DNA of 64,000 bases from Mycobacterium palustre (GTDB lineage Bacteria; Actinomycetota; Actinomycetes; Mycobacteriales; Mycobacteriaceae), in contig NZ_LQPJ01000136.1 in assembly GCF_002101785.1 (NCBI RefSeq), positions 1 to 64,000 on the forward strand. The letters run 5' to 3'. The translations under genes and the position numbers were made by a program. Shown here piece by piece: positions 27,142-35,867 of the stretch. Every line of letters starts with the position of its first letter. Within the stretch, counting starts at the first letter, position 1. The notes under the pieces were generated by a model. That model was not told where the DNA came from, searched no databases, and saw only the letters and a list, made by a program, of their open reading frames with translations.

Positions 27142-27725
27142 TGGCCTTTCAGGCTGCCTATGCGGAGCGAGAAGTCGGTGCGTTTCGGCGGCGGGGCGGG
27201 GCTTTCCACGTCCTCGACGTTCTCGACGTAGCGCTCGGGGTCTCGGTCGACGATGGGCAACCCCTTGGCGGTGGGGTGGCGGGCCATGAATTCGCCGTAC
27301 TGACGCCCGAGCGCCTCCCGAAGCCCGATGGGGGCGTTGCGGCGGAAGTCGGAAAGCCCCTCGCGTTCCTCTTCGCCCATGTGGTCATCGTTGGCCACCC
27401 GGGTGCGGCCGACCGCCGCCCACCATTCGTCGCTGCCGGTCCGGGCCGCATTGGCGTCGCGCACCCCGTCGCGAATGTCGTTGTGGTCACCGATGGCATC
27501 GAGGGTCTCGCCCTCGGGGTCGTCGGCGCCGCGCTTCAACAGCTGGGGGTAGAAGATCTGCTCTTCGATGTAGGCGTGGACGTCGAGCTTGTCGGCCAGC
27601 GGGCGCCACACCCGCTCGACGGCGGAGAGGTTGATCGGCGTCTGAGCCTGCAGGTAGTCCAGCCGGGCGAACTGCTCGCGAAACCAATTGTGGTCGGCGA
27701 GGATCAGCTCGGTGATGTCAGCCAT
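27138..27725 (-). CDS. hemerythrin HHE-domain protein
   Basis: 195 residues. The HHE cation-binding pattern is present: ILADHNWFREQF, HAYIEEQIFYPQLL, DAIGDHNDIRDGV and NDDHMGEEEREGL supply the His and Glu ligands of a di-iron centre. Such proteins in mycobacteria sense or bind O2/NO or take part in oxidative-stress response. I start at MADITELI with GGAAAGGCGGGAAG upstream. It overlaps the SCO6745-family start and follows the PIG-L gene by about 45 bp. Confidence 0.85.
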   Translation of the reverse strand: MADITELILADHNWFREQFARLDYLQAQTPINLSAVERVWRPLADKLDVHAYIEEQIFYPQLLKRGADDPEGETLDAIGDHNDIRDGVRDANAARTGSDEWWAAVGRTRVANDDHMGEEEREGLSDFRRNAPIGLREALGRQYGEFMARHPTAKGLPIVDRDPERYVENVEDVESPAPPPKRTDFSLRIGSLKGQ

Positions 27726-27769
27726 ACCGACTTCCCGCCTTTCCTGACCGCGCAACCGGTGGCTTCATC

Positions 27770-28563
27770 TTAGGTGGCTCGTCGGGCAGGTTCGGCGAAG
27801 ATGCTGTGGGCCGACGTTCCCGGCGGTGCCGCCGGGTCGACGAACCACTCATAGCTGAAGATCCGGCCGAACACCTGCGGCGGCAGCCGCAGCAGCGTGC
27901 CGAGCAGCCGCGCGTTGAGCCCGGTGCCGATCTGCGAACGGTGGGCGGCGAACGCGTCGCGCTTTTGCCGCGCGAACCGGCGCACGTCGATCCGGTGGGT
28001 GATGGCCGCGCGCGGCGCGTAGGCGGTGCGCGCCACGTCGGGCTCGTAGGGCGCCGGCAACCTCAGCGCGCGACAGACCTGGCGACGCGGACCAGCACTT
28101 CGCGCGGCATCGTCGCCTCGAGCACCCTCGGCGTCCCGGCCAACTCGGCGGCCCGCTTGCCGACGTGATGCACCTGAATGTGATCGCGGTGGCCGTAGCC
28201 GCCGTTGCTCTGGTAACTCAGCAGCACCTGGGCGTTTTCGGTGCGAAGCACCGCGGCGAGCCGGCCTGCCGCCTCGTCGACGTCGGCCCGGCCGAACCGG
28301 GTGCGGCCGACGGGATCGGGGTAGAAGATCGGTCCGTAACCACTGTCGGCGTAGCCTAGGCACTCGACCCGGTGCGCTCCGAGAATGCTTGTGCTCGAGC
28401 GCAGTTCATTGACCCGGGTGTCGTCCGGCTCGTTGTCCATTCGCCCGTCGGTCGCGGTGACGACGACCACCCGGTGCCCCTGCGCGGCCGCCGAGGCGAG
28501 CGTGCCGCCGGTGAGGATCACCTCGTCGTCGGGGTGGGCGTGGAACGCGACGACGGTGGCCAT
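27770..28563 (-). pseudogene. PIG-L/LmbE-family deacetylase, frameshifted
   Basis: The N-terminal frame starts MATVVAFHAHPDDEVILTGGTLA, with the zinc motif HPDDE and later GYGHRDHIQVHHVG, both canonical for N-acetylglucosaminyl deacetylases of the MshB/Mca type. This frame stops at 28063. The C-terminal part (LRLPAPYEPDVARTAYAPRAAITHRIDV through FSYEWFVDP) continues one frame over to 27770, so one lost base near 28066 explains the break. The zinc-site half is intact, and only the C-terminal third is out of frame. This may be an assembly error. Confidence 0.8.
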
Positions 28564-28594
28564 GGGATGCAGTATCGCGCCCGGCGACGGGACC

Positions 28595-28948
28595 AGCGCC
28601 TTCCTTCCGGGCCAGCTGTTCACCGGAGCGGGGGTGGGGCTGGTGATGCCGAGCCTTTCGGCCGTGGCGGGCCTGTCGCTACCGGCGCGTCGATGGGGGG
28701 CTGGGTCGGCGTTGATCAACGCGGCTCGCCAGGTCGGCATGGTGGTGGGCACGACGGCGCTGGCATTGATTTACCGCCACGGCGTCACCATGGACTCGGC
28801 CCGGCGGGCCTGGGTGTTTTTGGCCGGCTCCGCCGCGGCCGCCGCGTTGGTGGCCGCCGCGCTGGCCGTCCGGTGGCCGAAGGCGACACGCGGTGCGCGC
28901 AGCCGCGTCGATCGCGAGGCCCGTAGCCTCGCGGAGACGGCAGGCTGA
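28595..28948 (+). pseudogene. C-terminal remnant of an EmrB/QacA-type MFS transporter
   Basis: The frame gives FLPGQLFTGAGVGLVMPSLSAVAGLSLPARRWGAGSALINAARQVGMVVGTTALALIY and two final helices, the standard end of a DHA2 (14-helix) drug exporter. All upstream helices are missing; the sequence begins just after the start of the divergent PIG-L gene, so a deletion fused the two loci. No start codon or ribosome site is apparent. Confidence 0.75.
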
Positions 28949-28971
28949 CGCGCGACGGAGAGGCGTACGAA

Positions 28972-30027
28972 TTGTCCCCGCGAGACAACCACAGATACGT
29001 GATCATCGGCGCCGGCGCTATCGGCGGCACCGTGGGCGCGGTGCTCACGCGGACCGGCACCGCCGCGCTGTTGGTGGCGCGTGGTCGGCACGGCGAGGCC
29101 CTGGCATCCGAAGGCATGACCCTTCGAACACCCGACGGCGCGATCCGCGTGGCGGTCAGCGCGGCATCGCACCCAAACGACGTGCGGCTGGGCGATCGCG
29201 ACGTGCTGGTCTTCGCCACCAAGACCCAGCAACTCGATGCCGCCCTGCAGGAATGGGCGGATCGGCCGGTCCACGGGCCCCATGGCGTCGTCGCGACCGC
29301 GGGCGAGCTACTCCCGGCAATGACCGCGCTGAACGGCGTCGCCGCCGAGGAGAAAGCGCTGCGCTACTTCCGGCGGGTGTTCGGCGTCTGCGTTTGGCTG
29401 CCCGCGGTGCACCTCGAACCCGGGGAGGTGATCGTGCGGTCGTGGCCGGTGGTCGGCCAACTGCACATCGGTCGGTGGCCGGCGTCGACCCGCACCCCGG
29501 CCGACGCCCACCTGCTGGCCGGACTCGCCGAGACGTGGGGCGCCGCCGGCATCCGGGTGCGCACCCCGGACGACGTCGCCCCGTGGAAGTACAACAAGCT
29601 GCTGAGCAATCTGGGCAACGCCGTGGGCGCCCTGTCCGCGGAGCCGAGTGAAGCCGCTGAGGTGGTCGCGGCGGTGCGCAGCGAAGGGGAAAAGGTGTTG
29701 CGCTGCGCCGGAATCGAATTCGTGCCGTTCGAAACGTCGACCGCGGCGCGGGCCGACGGACCGACCATCCGCCCGGTGCCCGGGTGGCATGACGGACCGA
29801 GCAACTCGACCTGGCAGTCGTTGAGCCGCAACACCGGCGACGTGGAGACCGACTTTCTCAACGGGGAGATCGTCCGCATCGCGCACCGGCACGGCATCGC
29901 GGCGCCGCTCAACGCGGCATTGGCACGTGCGGCGCGCGCAGCCGTCCGCAACGGCCTTGGGCCAAACCCCTATTCGGCGAAGCAGCTGGCCGCACTGGTC
30001 GGGCTCGAAACGAACGTGGGCTCTTAA
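28972..30027 (+). CDS. 2-dehydropantoate 2-reductase-like (ApbA/PanE family) oxidoreductase
   Basis: 351 residues. YVIIGAGAIGGTVGAVLTRTG is the N-terminal NADPH site, VLVFATKTQQLDAAL the following strand, and WKYNKLLSNLGNAVGAL the conserved Lys-containing motif of the C-terminal helical domain. A TTG start is used because GGAGAGG lies eight bases upstream. The protein is longer than PanE of E. coli and belongs to a divergent branch, so true ketopantoate reduction is uncertain. It ends convergently with the small gene at 30024. Confidence 0.8.
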   Translation: MSPRDNHRYVIIGAGAIGGTVGAVLTRTGTAALLVARGRHGEALASEGMTLRTPDGAIRVAVSAASHPNDVRLGDRDVLVFATKTQQLDAALQEWADRPVHGPHGVVATAGELLPAMTALNGVAAEEKALRYFRRVFGVCVWLPAVHLEPGEVIVRSWPVVGQLHIGRWPASTRTPADAHLLAGLAETWGAAGIRVRTPDDVAPWKYNKLLSNLGNAVGALSAEPSEAAEVVAAVRSEGEKVLRCAGIEFVPFETSTAARADGPTIRPVPGWHDGPSNSTWQSLSRNTGDVETDFLNGEIVRIAHRHGIAAPLNAALARAARAAVRNGLGPNPYSAKQLAALVGLETNVGS

Positions 30028-30275
30028 CCTTCCGAGTTCGGTGTGGGACTCTGCGTGGATTCCCACTTGGACCCCAGTGTCCTGCTGACCGCGGCTCCCG
30101 GCGCGAGCTCGAGTTGGAACGTCTCCCCGTGGCCCTCGAGCGTGACGAGGAAGCGGCCGTCGGTGAAGTCCTTGAACACCACTTTGTATGGCTGCTCACC
30201 GGAGCCGCGGTCGACGGCGACGATGTCACCGGGGCTAACGTCGTCGATTCGGTCGTGACCGGAAGGTTCAGGCAT
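30024..30275 (-). CDS. small conserved-looking hypothetical protein
   Basis: 83 residues. IDDVSPGDIVAVDRGSGEQPYKVVFKDFTDGRFLVTLEGHGETFQLELAPG has alternating beta-strand character, like a small SH3/KOW-type barrel. It lies 52 bp downstream of another small gene on the same strand, probably one transcript. No family recognised. It overlaps the preceding plus-strand gene by 4 bp at the 3' ends. Confidence 0.6.
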   Translation of the reverse strand: MPEPSGHDRIDDVSPGDIVAVDRGSGEQPYKVVFKDFTDGRFLVTLEGHGETFQLELAPGAAVSRTLGSKWESTQSPTPNSEG

Positions 30276-30327
30276 GCCGTCGACCGGTAGCCGAAGGGCC
30301 GCGGCGACCGTGGGCGCCGATTCGGTC

Positions 30328-30543
30328 TTACTTGGTCAGCTGCACCAAAAATTCGTGGCACCGTTGCGCGCGCTTGGAATCTTCGGCCATCACGTCTTCG
30401 AAGAACGACGCGACGTCGTCGAGCCCCGCGTTCTTGGCGTCGCGGACATACTGCCCGTAGTCGTGCCCGGCCTTCAACGAGTGGTACTGCACCGAAACCA
30501 GGTCGTAGGTCACGTCGTCGAAGCCGGTTTCCCCCGTTGCCAT
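30328..30543 (-). CDS. small helical hypothetical protein
   Basis: 71 residues, MATGETGFDDVTYDLVSVQ, with AAGGAGGAC just upstream of the ATG. The body is amphipathic helix (HSLKAGHDYGQYVRDAKNAGLDDVASFFEDVMAEDSKRAQRCHEFLVQL) and resembles half of a ferritin-like or hemerythrin-like four-helix bundle, with several His and Glu residues. Similar short proteins occur across actinobacteria without known role. Confidence 0.7.
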   Translation of the reverse strand: MATGETGFDDVTYDLVSVQYHSLKAGHDYGQYVRDAKNAGLDDVASFFEDVMAEDSKRAQRCHEFLVQLTK

Positions 30544-30772
30544 AATGTCCTCCTTGTCGTCCTTCGTCGTCATAGACGCCTACCCGGGCGGGGCTCCCTT
30601 AAACGGCTGTCGCCGCCTGGACCGCCACCACCGCGTCACCGCGCCTCCTGGGCCTGTCACGCGACGGACGTGCGGTGTTCGTCTCCTCGTAACCGGCGGG
30701 CGCATTGGGTCTGCGAACCTTTGACCGACGCTCCGGGCCACGGAGTCGCCTCGACTCGGGAAGGGCCGGCCG

Positions 30773-33682
30773 ATGACCGAACACCTACGCGCCTACAACA
30801 GCCTGTGGCAGGTCCGCAGCGACTCGTGGTGCCATTTGGAGGAGGCCGCCGATCGGCTGACGCGGCCCACGACGACGGGGGCGCTGAAGGAAAAGTACGC
30901 AAACACCTGTCGGGAATTGCTGGGTCGCCTGAGCACACTGGAGCCCTACTGGGCCTACCCCGGATCACCCCAATTCGCCCGGGTGCAGCGTGCATTCACC
31001 GCGGGCAGCTACGACAAGTTCTCGCAGGCGGTCGCCCAGATCAACCGCGCGCTGACCACGGAGTCATACCGTTCGGGAGACGTCGACAACGCGGGCGCCG
31101 ACGAGCTGGACATGTTCCCCTCCGATCCGCGCCAGCTCCTCGAGCACCAACCGGCGTCGCAGCGCGACCGCCCCTACTTCGAAGTGCTGGTCGTCGAGAA
31201 GATGAGCGAAGACCAGGAACGGGCGTTGCGCAACGAGGTGCGTAAATGGCGGCGCCCCGACGACGAATTCGTCTACGAGCTCGTGGTGGTCTCCAGCGGG
31301 GACGAGGCCCTCATCGCGGCGCGGCTCAACGTCAACCTGCAGGCGGTGGTCATCCGGCGACGCTTCTCGCACCAATCGACCCGGGACCTGTCGACGCTGG
31401 CGGAGTTCGTCGACACCGAGGTCTCACATGAGCTGGCCGACCACCAATCGCCGGAGGAACGCGCGCAGATCCTCGCGGTTTCTTTGGCCAAGCTGCGGCC
31501 GGAACTCGACCTGTACCTGATGACCGAGATCGCGGTGGAGGAAATCGCCGGGCGGCTCGGCCAGTACTTCCGTCGCGTCTTTCACGCCCGCGAAGGCATG
31601 CTCGAGTTGCACCTGTCGATCCTGCAGGGCGTCGCGGCCCGCTACCGCACGCCGTTCTTCAGCGCGCTCAAGCAGTACAGCCATCGGCCCACGGGAGTGT
31701 TTCACGCCCTGCCGATTTCGCAGGGCAAGTCGATCGTCAACTCGCACTGGATCAAGGACATGGTCGGCTTCTACGGCCTGGACGTGTTCATGGCCGAGAC
31801 CTCGGCGACGTGCGGGGGCCTCGACTCGCTGCTCGAGCCGACGGGACCGCTGCGCGAGGCCCAGCAACTCGCCGCGCAGGCCTATGGGTCGCGGCACACC
31901 TACTTCGTCACCAACGGAACGTCGACGGCCAACAAGATCGTCACCCAGGCACTCGTGGCGCCCGGAGACATCGTGCTGCTCGATCGCAACTGCCACCAGT
32001 CACATCACTACGGGATGATGCTCGCCGGCGCGAATGTCGTGTATTTGGAGGCGTATCCGCTCAACGACTACTCGATGTACGGGGCGGTTCCGCTGCGCGA
32101 GATCAAGTCGAAGCTGTTGGCGCTCAAGGGTGCGGGCAAGCTCGACCGCGTCAAAATGATGTCGCTGACCAACTGCACCTTCGACGGGATCGTCTACGAC
32201 GTCGAGCGGGTCATGGAGGAGTGCCTGGCCATCAGGCCCGACCTCGTGTTCCTGTGGGACGAGGCGTGGTTCGCGTTCGCCCGTTTCCATCCGGTCTACC
32301 GGACGCGCACGGCGATGGCATCGGCGCGTGCGCTGCGCGACCGGCTGCGGGATCCCGAGTACAAGCGCCGCTACGAGGCGCACTTGGCCGACACCGGTGC
32401 CCAAATACCCAGCGACGAGCAGCTTTTGGAGCGCCGCCTCATCCCCGACCCGGCGCGGGCGCGGGTGCGCGTCTACGCCACCCAGTCGACGCACAAGACG
32501 CTGACTGCCCTGCGCCAAGGGTCGATGATCCACGTCTTCGACCAGGACTTCGACCAGAAGGTCGCCGAGCCGTTCCACGAGGCATACATGGCGCACACGT
32601 CGACGTCGCCCAACTACCAGATCCTGGCGTCTTTGGACCTGGGTCGGCGGCAGGTGGCGCTGGAGGGCGTCGAATTGGTCCAGCGGCAAATCGAGAACGC
32701 GATGCAGCTGCGTGACGCGATCGACAACCATCCGCTGCTCAGCAAATACATGCGGTGCCTGAGGACTTCGGACTTGATCCCGGAGACCTTCCGCCCGTCC
32801 GCCATCGCCCAGCCGCTGCGCTCCGGACTGCGCAACATGATGGCCGCCTGGGATCAGGACGAGTTCGTGCTCGACCCCTCGAGGATCACGTTGTTCATCG
32901 GCCAGACCGGCTACGACGGGGACACGTTCAAACGCCAGCAGCTGATGGACCGCTACGGGATCCAGATCAACAAGACATCGCGCAACAGCGTGCTGTTCAT
33001 GACGAACATCGGAACCACCCGCAGCTCGGTCGCCTTTTTAGTGGAGGTCCTGGTCAACATCGCCCGCGAGCTGGACCAGAACATCTCCGAGATGAGCCTC
33101 GGCGAGCGCGAACACTTCCAGAAGGCCGTCTACCGGCTGACCGAAATGTCCCTGCCGCTACCGGATTTCAGCGGGTTTCACCCCGCCTTCCTGGACCACC
33201 GCGGCACCGACGCCACCCCCGAAGGGGATGTCCGCCGCGGGTTCTACCTCTCCTACGACGACGCCAATTGCGAGTACCTCACCGGCGAGCAGATCGACGA
33301 GCGGCTGGACGCGGGAATCGACGTCGTGTCCGCGACCTACGTCACGCCCTATCCGCCGGGATTCCCGGTCCTGGTGCCAGGCCAGGTGTTCAGCCGCGGG
33401 ATATTGCGGTTCATGCGCGATCTTGACACGCCCGAAATCCACGGCTACGTGCCGAGTTTCGGCTATCGCGTGTACACCCGGAAGGCCATCGAGATGGCCA
33501 GCGAATCCGCCGGAGTGCCACCCAACGGTCACCGTTCCGCCGCGCCCGCCGCGGACAAAGCGCCGAAGAAGAAGCCGGCCAAGCGCACGGTGCCGAATGG
33601 CGAGGGGAACCTGCCCGAGGTCGGCCAGGACGAGCTGATCGGCCGGCAGTATGCCGGCGACGCGGTGGGTAGCGAAACGTGA
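30773..33682 (+). CDS. Orn/Lys/Arg decarboxylase family protein (Rv2531c-like)
   Basis: 969 residues. The N-terminal ~300 residues form a helical plus receiver-like wing region. The PLP-binding core follows with HTYFVTNGTSTANKIV, FLWDEAWFAFARFHP (the Asp that holds the pyridine nitrogen) and STHKTLTALRQGSMIH, in which Lys575 should form the Schiff base. A C-terminal decarboxylase domain covers PYPPGFPVLVPGQ, and a Lys/Ala-rich tail ends the protein. Length and layout resemble Rv2531c of M. tuberculosis, an amino-acid decarboxylase of undetermined substrate. ATG start after GGGAAGGGCCGGCCG. Confidence 0.88.
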   Translation: MTEHLRAYNSLWQVRSDSWCHLEEAADRLTRPTTTGALKEKYANTCRELLGRLSTLEPYWAYPGSPQFARVQRAFTAGSYDKFSQAVAQINRALTTESYRSGDVDNAGADELDMFPSDPRQLLEHQPASQRDRPYFEVLVVEKMSEDQERALRNEVRKWRRPDDEFVYELVVVSSGDEALIAARLNVNLQAVVIRRRFSHQSTRDLSTLAEFVDTEVSHELADHQSPEERAQILAVSLAKLRPELDLYLMTEIAVEEIAGRLGQYFRRVFHAREGMLELHLSILQGVAARYRTPFFSALKQYSHRPTGVFHALPISQGKSIVNSHWIKDMVGFYGLDVFMAETSATCGGLDSLLEPTGPLREAQQLAAQAYGSRHTYFVTNGTSTANKIVTQALVAPGDIVLLDRNCHQSHHYGMMLAGANVVYLEAYPLNDYSMYGAVPLREIKSKLLALKGAGKLDRVKMMSLTNCTFDGIVYDVERVMEECLAIRPDLVFLWDEAWFAFARFHPVYRTRTAMASARALRDRLRDPEYKRRYEAHLADTGAQIPSDEQLLERRLIPDPARARVRVYATQSTHKTLTALRQGSMIHVFDQDFDQKVAEPFHEAYMAHTSTSPNYQILASLDLGRRQVALEGVELVQRQIENAMQLRDAIDNHPLLSKYMRCLRTSDLIPETFRPSAIAQPLRSGLRNMMAAWDQDEFVLDPSRITLFIGQTGYDGDTFKRQQLMDRYGIQINKTSRNSVLFMTNIGTTRSSVAFLVEVLVNIARELDQNISEMSLGEREHFQKAVYRLTEMSLPLPDFSGFHPAFLDHRGTDATPEGDVRRGFYLSYDDANCEYLTGEQIDERLDAGIDVVSATYVTPYPPGFPVLVPGQVFSRGILRFMRDLDTPEIHGYVPSFGYRVYTRKAIEMASESAGVPPNGHRSAAPAADKAPKKKPAKRTVPNGEGNLPEVGQDELIGRQYAGDAVGSET

Positions 33683-33694
33683 TCGCCCTGCGAC

Positions 33695-34264
33695 TCAGGC
33701 CGAGCGGTCGCCTTCCAGCCGGTGCTCGATGATCGTCAGCGCGCGCTCGGCCCAGCGAATGTTCTCTTCCTCGAACGATATTCCGCGCAACAGCGTCAGG
33801 TAGGGCCCCACTCGCTCGACCTGGGCCAGATATTCGTCCTCGTCGCGGCCGCCGAGGAGCCGGTCGCGTAACCGCTTGTAGCGCTGCGCTTTCGCGTTCG
33901 CCCGCTGCAGCAGTTCGAGGATGTGCCCGTGCACGGCCCGCACGTCGCCCGCGTCGGCGGCCTGGACCTTGACCAGCAGGTCGTCGCGCAGGACCGGCGG
34001 CTTCGGCGGCCTGGCGGTGAACTGGCGGATCGCGCCGCGGCCCGCCTCGGTCAGCGAGAACATGCGCTTGTTGGGCCGGCGCTCCTGGTGAACGACCCTG
34101 GCCTGGATGAGGCCTTGCTCGGCGAGCCGGTCGAGCTCGCGATAGAGCTGCTGGGGGGTGGCCATCCAGAAGTTGGCGACCGAGGCATCGAAGCCCTTGG
34201 CGAGGTCATATCCGGAGGCCTCACCCTCCAGCAGAGCGGCGAGCACCGCGTCACGCAGCGACAC
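33695..34264 (-). CDS. PadR-family transcriptional regulator
   Basis: About 189 residues. VSLRDAVLAALLEGEASGYDLAKGFDASVANFWMATPQQLYRELDRLAEQGLI is the PadR winged helix, with a C-terminal coiled-coil dimerisation segment. I start at the GTG that gives the family's usual opening; the frame is open 15 codons further upstream. It diverges from the NTF2-like pseudogene and LLM gene, and an imperfect inverted repeat lies in the intergenic region. Confidence 0.85.
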   Translation of the reverse strand: MSLRDAVLAALLEGEASGYDLAKGFDASVANFWMATPQQLYRELDRLAEQGLIQARVVHQERRPNKRMFSLTEAGRGAIRQFTARPPKPPVLRDDLLVKVQAADAGDVRAVHGHILELLQRANAKAQRYKRLRDRLLGGRDEDEYLAQVERVGPYLTLLRGISFEEENIRWAERALTIIEHRLEGDRSA

Positions 34265-34304
34265 GGCCGACAGTATAGTCACCACATAGCCAACAAAGTG
34301 ATTA

Positions 34305-34324
34305 GTCACATATCGACATATGAC
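34305..34324. promoter_or_regulatory. inverted repeat, probable PadR operator
   Basis: GTCACATATCGACATATGAC: the 9-bp arms match at seven of nine positions around a CG centre. It lies between the divergent PadR gene and the NTF2-like/LLM genes, in AT-rich sequence. Assignment to PadR is inferred from position. Confidence 0.5.
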
Positions 34325-34386
34325 AGCGATGGTTCTAGAGTCGAGCCCACTTACTCAACAAGTTGACTACTACTGCGAGGTCGTTC

Positions 34387-34815
34387 ATGCACCCCTTCCG
34401 GAAGGCGGTCGAGCAACGCGACGAGGCGGCCATCCAGGCGCTGCTGGCCGACAACGTCGTGTTCACCAGCCCGGTGGCGTTCAAGCCGTACGTCGGCAAG
34501 CCGATCACCGCGGCGATCCTGCGCGGGGTGTTGCGGGTGTTCGACGGCTTTCACTAGATCCGCGAGATCGCCGATGCCCACGGTCGCGACCATGCGCTCG
34601 TCTTCAAGTCCGGGATAGCCGGGGTGCCGGGCGTGACGATCACCGGCTGCGACTTCCTGCACCTCGACGAAGACGGGTTGATCGACGACTTCATGGTGAT
34701 GGTGCGGCCGCTTTCGGGTGCGACGGCGCTGTCGGAGGCGATGGGCGCGCAGTTCGACCGGATCCGGCACGAGGCCGTCGAACTGGCCGACCAGTTCGCC
34801 GCTGCACGGAGGTAG
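34387..34815 (+). pseudogene. NTF2/SnoaL-like protein with in-frame stop
   Basis: MHPFRKAVEQRDEAAIQALLADNVVFTSPVAFKPYVGK is the typical opening of SnoaL-like domains. Reading stops at a TAG (34555-34557) after FDGFH, yet the same frame continues with IREIADAHGRDHALVF and DFLHLDEDGLIDDFMVMVRPLSG to a stop just before the LLM start. A single CAG-to-TAG or TAC-to-TAG change explains it. The downstream LLM ATG follows four bases after the stop, so the two were one operon. Confidence 0.75.
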
Positions 34816-34819
34816 GCGA

Positions 34820-35857
34820 ATGCGGATCGGACTGGGGATCAACTACGCCGGCGGGTTCAAGGAGGTCGCCGCCGAGGTGGCGGACCTGGAGCGCGCCGGG
34901 TTGGACATCGTCTTCGTCCCCGAGGCGTACTCGTTCGATGCGGTGAGCGCGCTGGGCTACCTGGCGGCGAGCACGGAGCGGGTCCAGCTGGCGTCGGGCA
35001 TCCTGCAGCTCTACACCCGCACGCCCACGCTGACGGCGATGACGGCCGCCGGCCTGGACTACGTCTCCGATGGCCGGTTCATCCTCGGCCTGGGCGCGTC
35101 GGGGCCGCAGGTCATCGAGGGCTTCCACGGTATGCCGTACGACGCCCCGATCGCGCGCACCCGCGAGGTCGTCGACATCTGTCGCCAGGTGTGGCGCCGC
35201 GAGGCGGTGCAATACCGGGGCAAGCACTACACGATACCGCTGCCCGCGGGGCAGGGCACCGGGCTGGGGAAACCGCTCAAACTCATCAATCAGCCTGTCC
35301 GCGAACGCATCCCGATACTGATCGCCGCGCTGGGGCCCAAAAACGTGGAGCTGGCCGCCGAGATGGCCGAGGGCTGGCAACCGATCTTCTTTCTGCCGGA
35401 GAAGGCGCGCGAGGTGTGGGGGCCGGCGCTGGCCGCAGGCCAGGCCAAGCGCGACCCAGCGTTGGGCGATCTCGACGTGTACGCCGGACCGGTCCTGGCC
35501 ATCGGCGAAAACGTCGAGCCGTTGCGCGAATTCGTCAAACCCCACCTGGCGCTCTACATCGGCGGCATGGGCGCCAAGGGCAAAAACTTCTACCACACGC
35601 TGGCCACCCGGTATGGCTACGGCCCGCAGGCCGACCGGATTCAGGAGCTTTATTTGGCCGGCGACAAGGACGGCGCCGCCAAGGTCGTGCCCGACGACCT
35701 CGTGCGCGACGTCAACCTCATCGGTACGCGCGAGTTCGTCAAGGAACGTCTGGCGGCGTTCCGCGAGTCCGGGGTCACCGCCCTGAACGTGGCGCCCATC
35801 GCGGGTACGCCCGCCGAACGGGTCAAGCTGATCGAGGCGCTGCGCGAACTGCTCTGA
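34820..35857 (+). CDS. LLM-class F420-dependent oxidoreductase (Rv3520c-like)
   Basis: 345 residues. MRIGLGINYAGGFKEVAAEVADLERAGLDIVFVPEAY opens the protein; GRFILGLGASGPQVIEGFHGMPYDAPIARTREVVDICRQVW and IPILIAALGPKNVELAAEMAEGWQPIFF are diagnostic of the Rv3520c-type subgroup. GGAGGTAGGCGA precedes the ATG. It is the second gene of a two-gene unit with the NTF2-like pseudogene and is probably repressed by PadR. Substrate unknown. Confidence 0.88.
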   Translation: MRIGLGINYAGGFKEVAAEVADLERAGLDIVFVPEAYSFDAVSALGYLAASTERVQLASGILQLYTRTPTLTAMTAAGLDYVSDGRFILGLGASGPQVIEGFHGMPYDAPIARTREVVDICRQVWRREAVQYRGKHYTIPLPAGQGTGLGKPLKLINQPVRERIPILIAALGPKNVELAAEMAEGWQPIFFLPEKAREVWGPALAAGQAKRDPALGDLDVYAGPVLAIGENVEPLREFVKPHLALYIGGMGAKGKNFYHTLATRYGYGPQADRIQELYLAGDKDGAAKVVPDDLVRDVNLIGTREFVKERLAAFRESGVTALNVAPIAGTPAERVKLIEALRELL

Positions 35858-35867
35858 TCGCCGGTGT

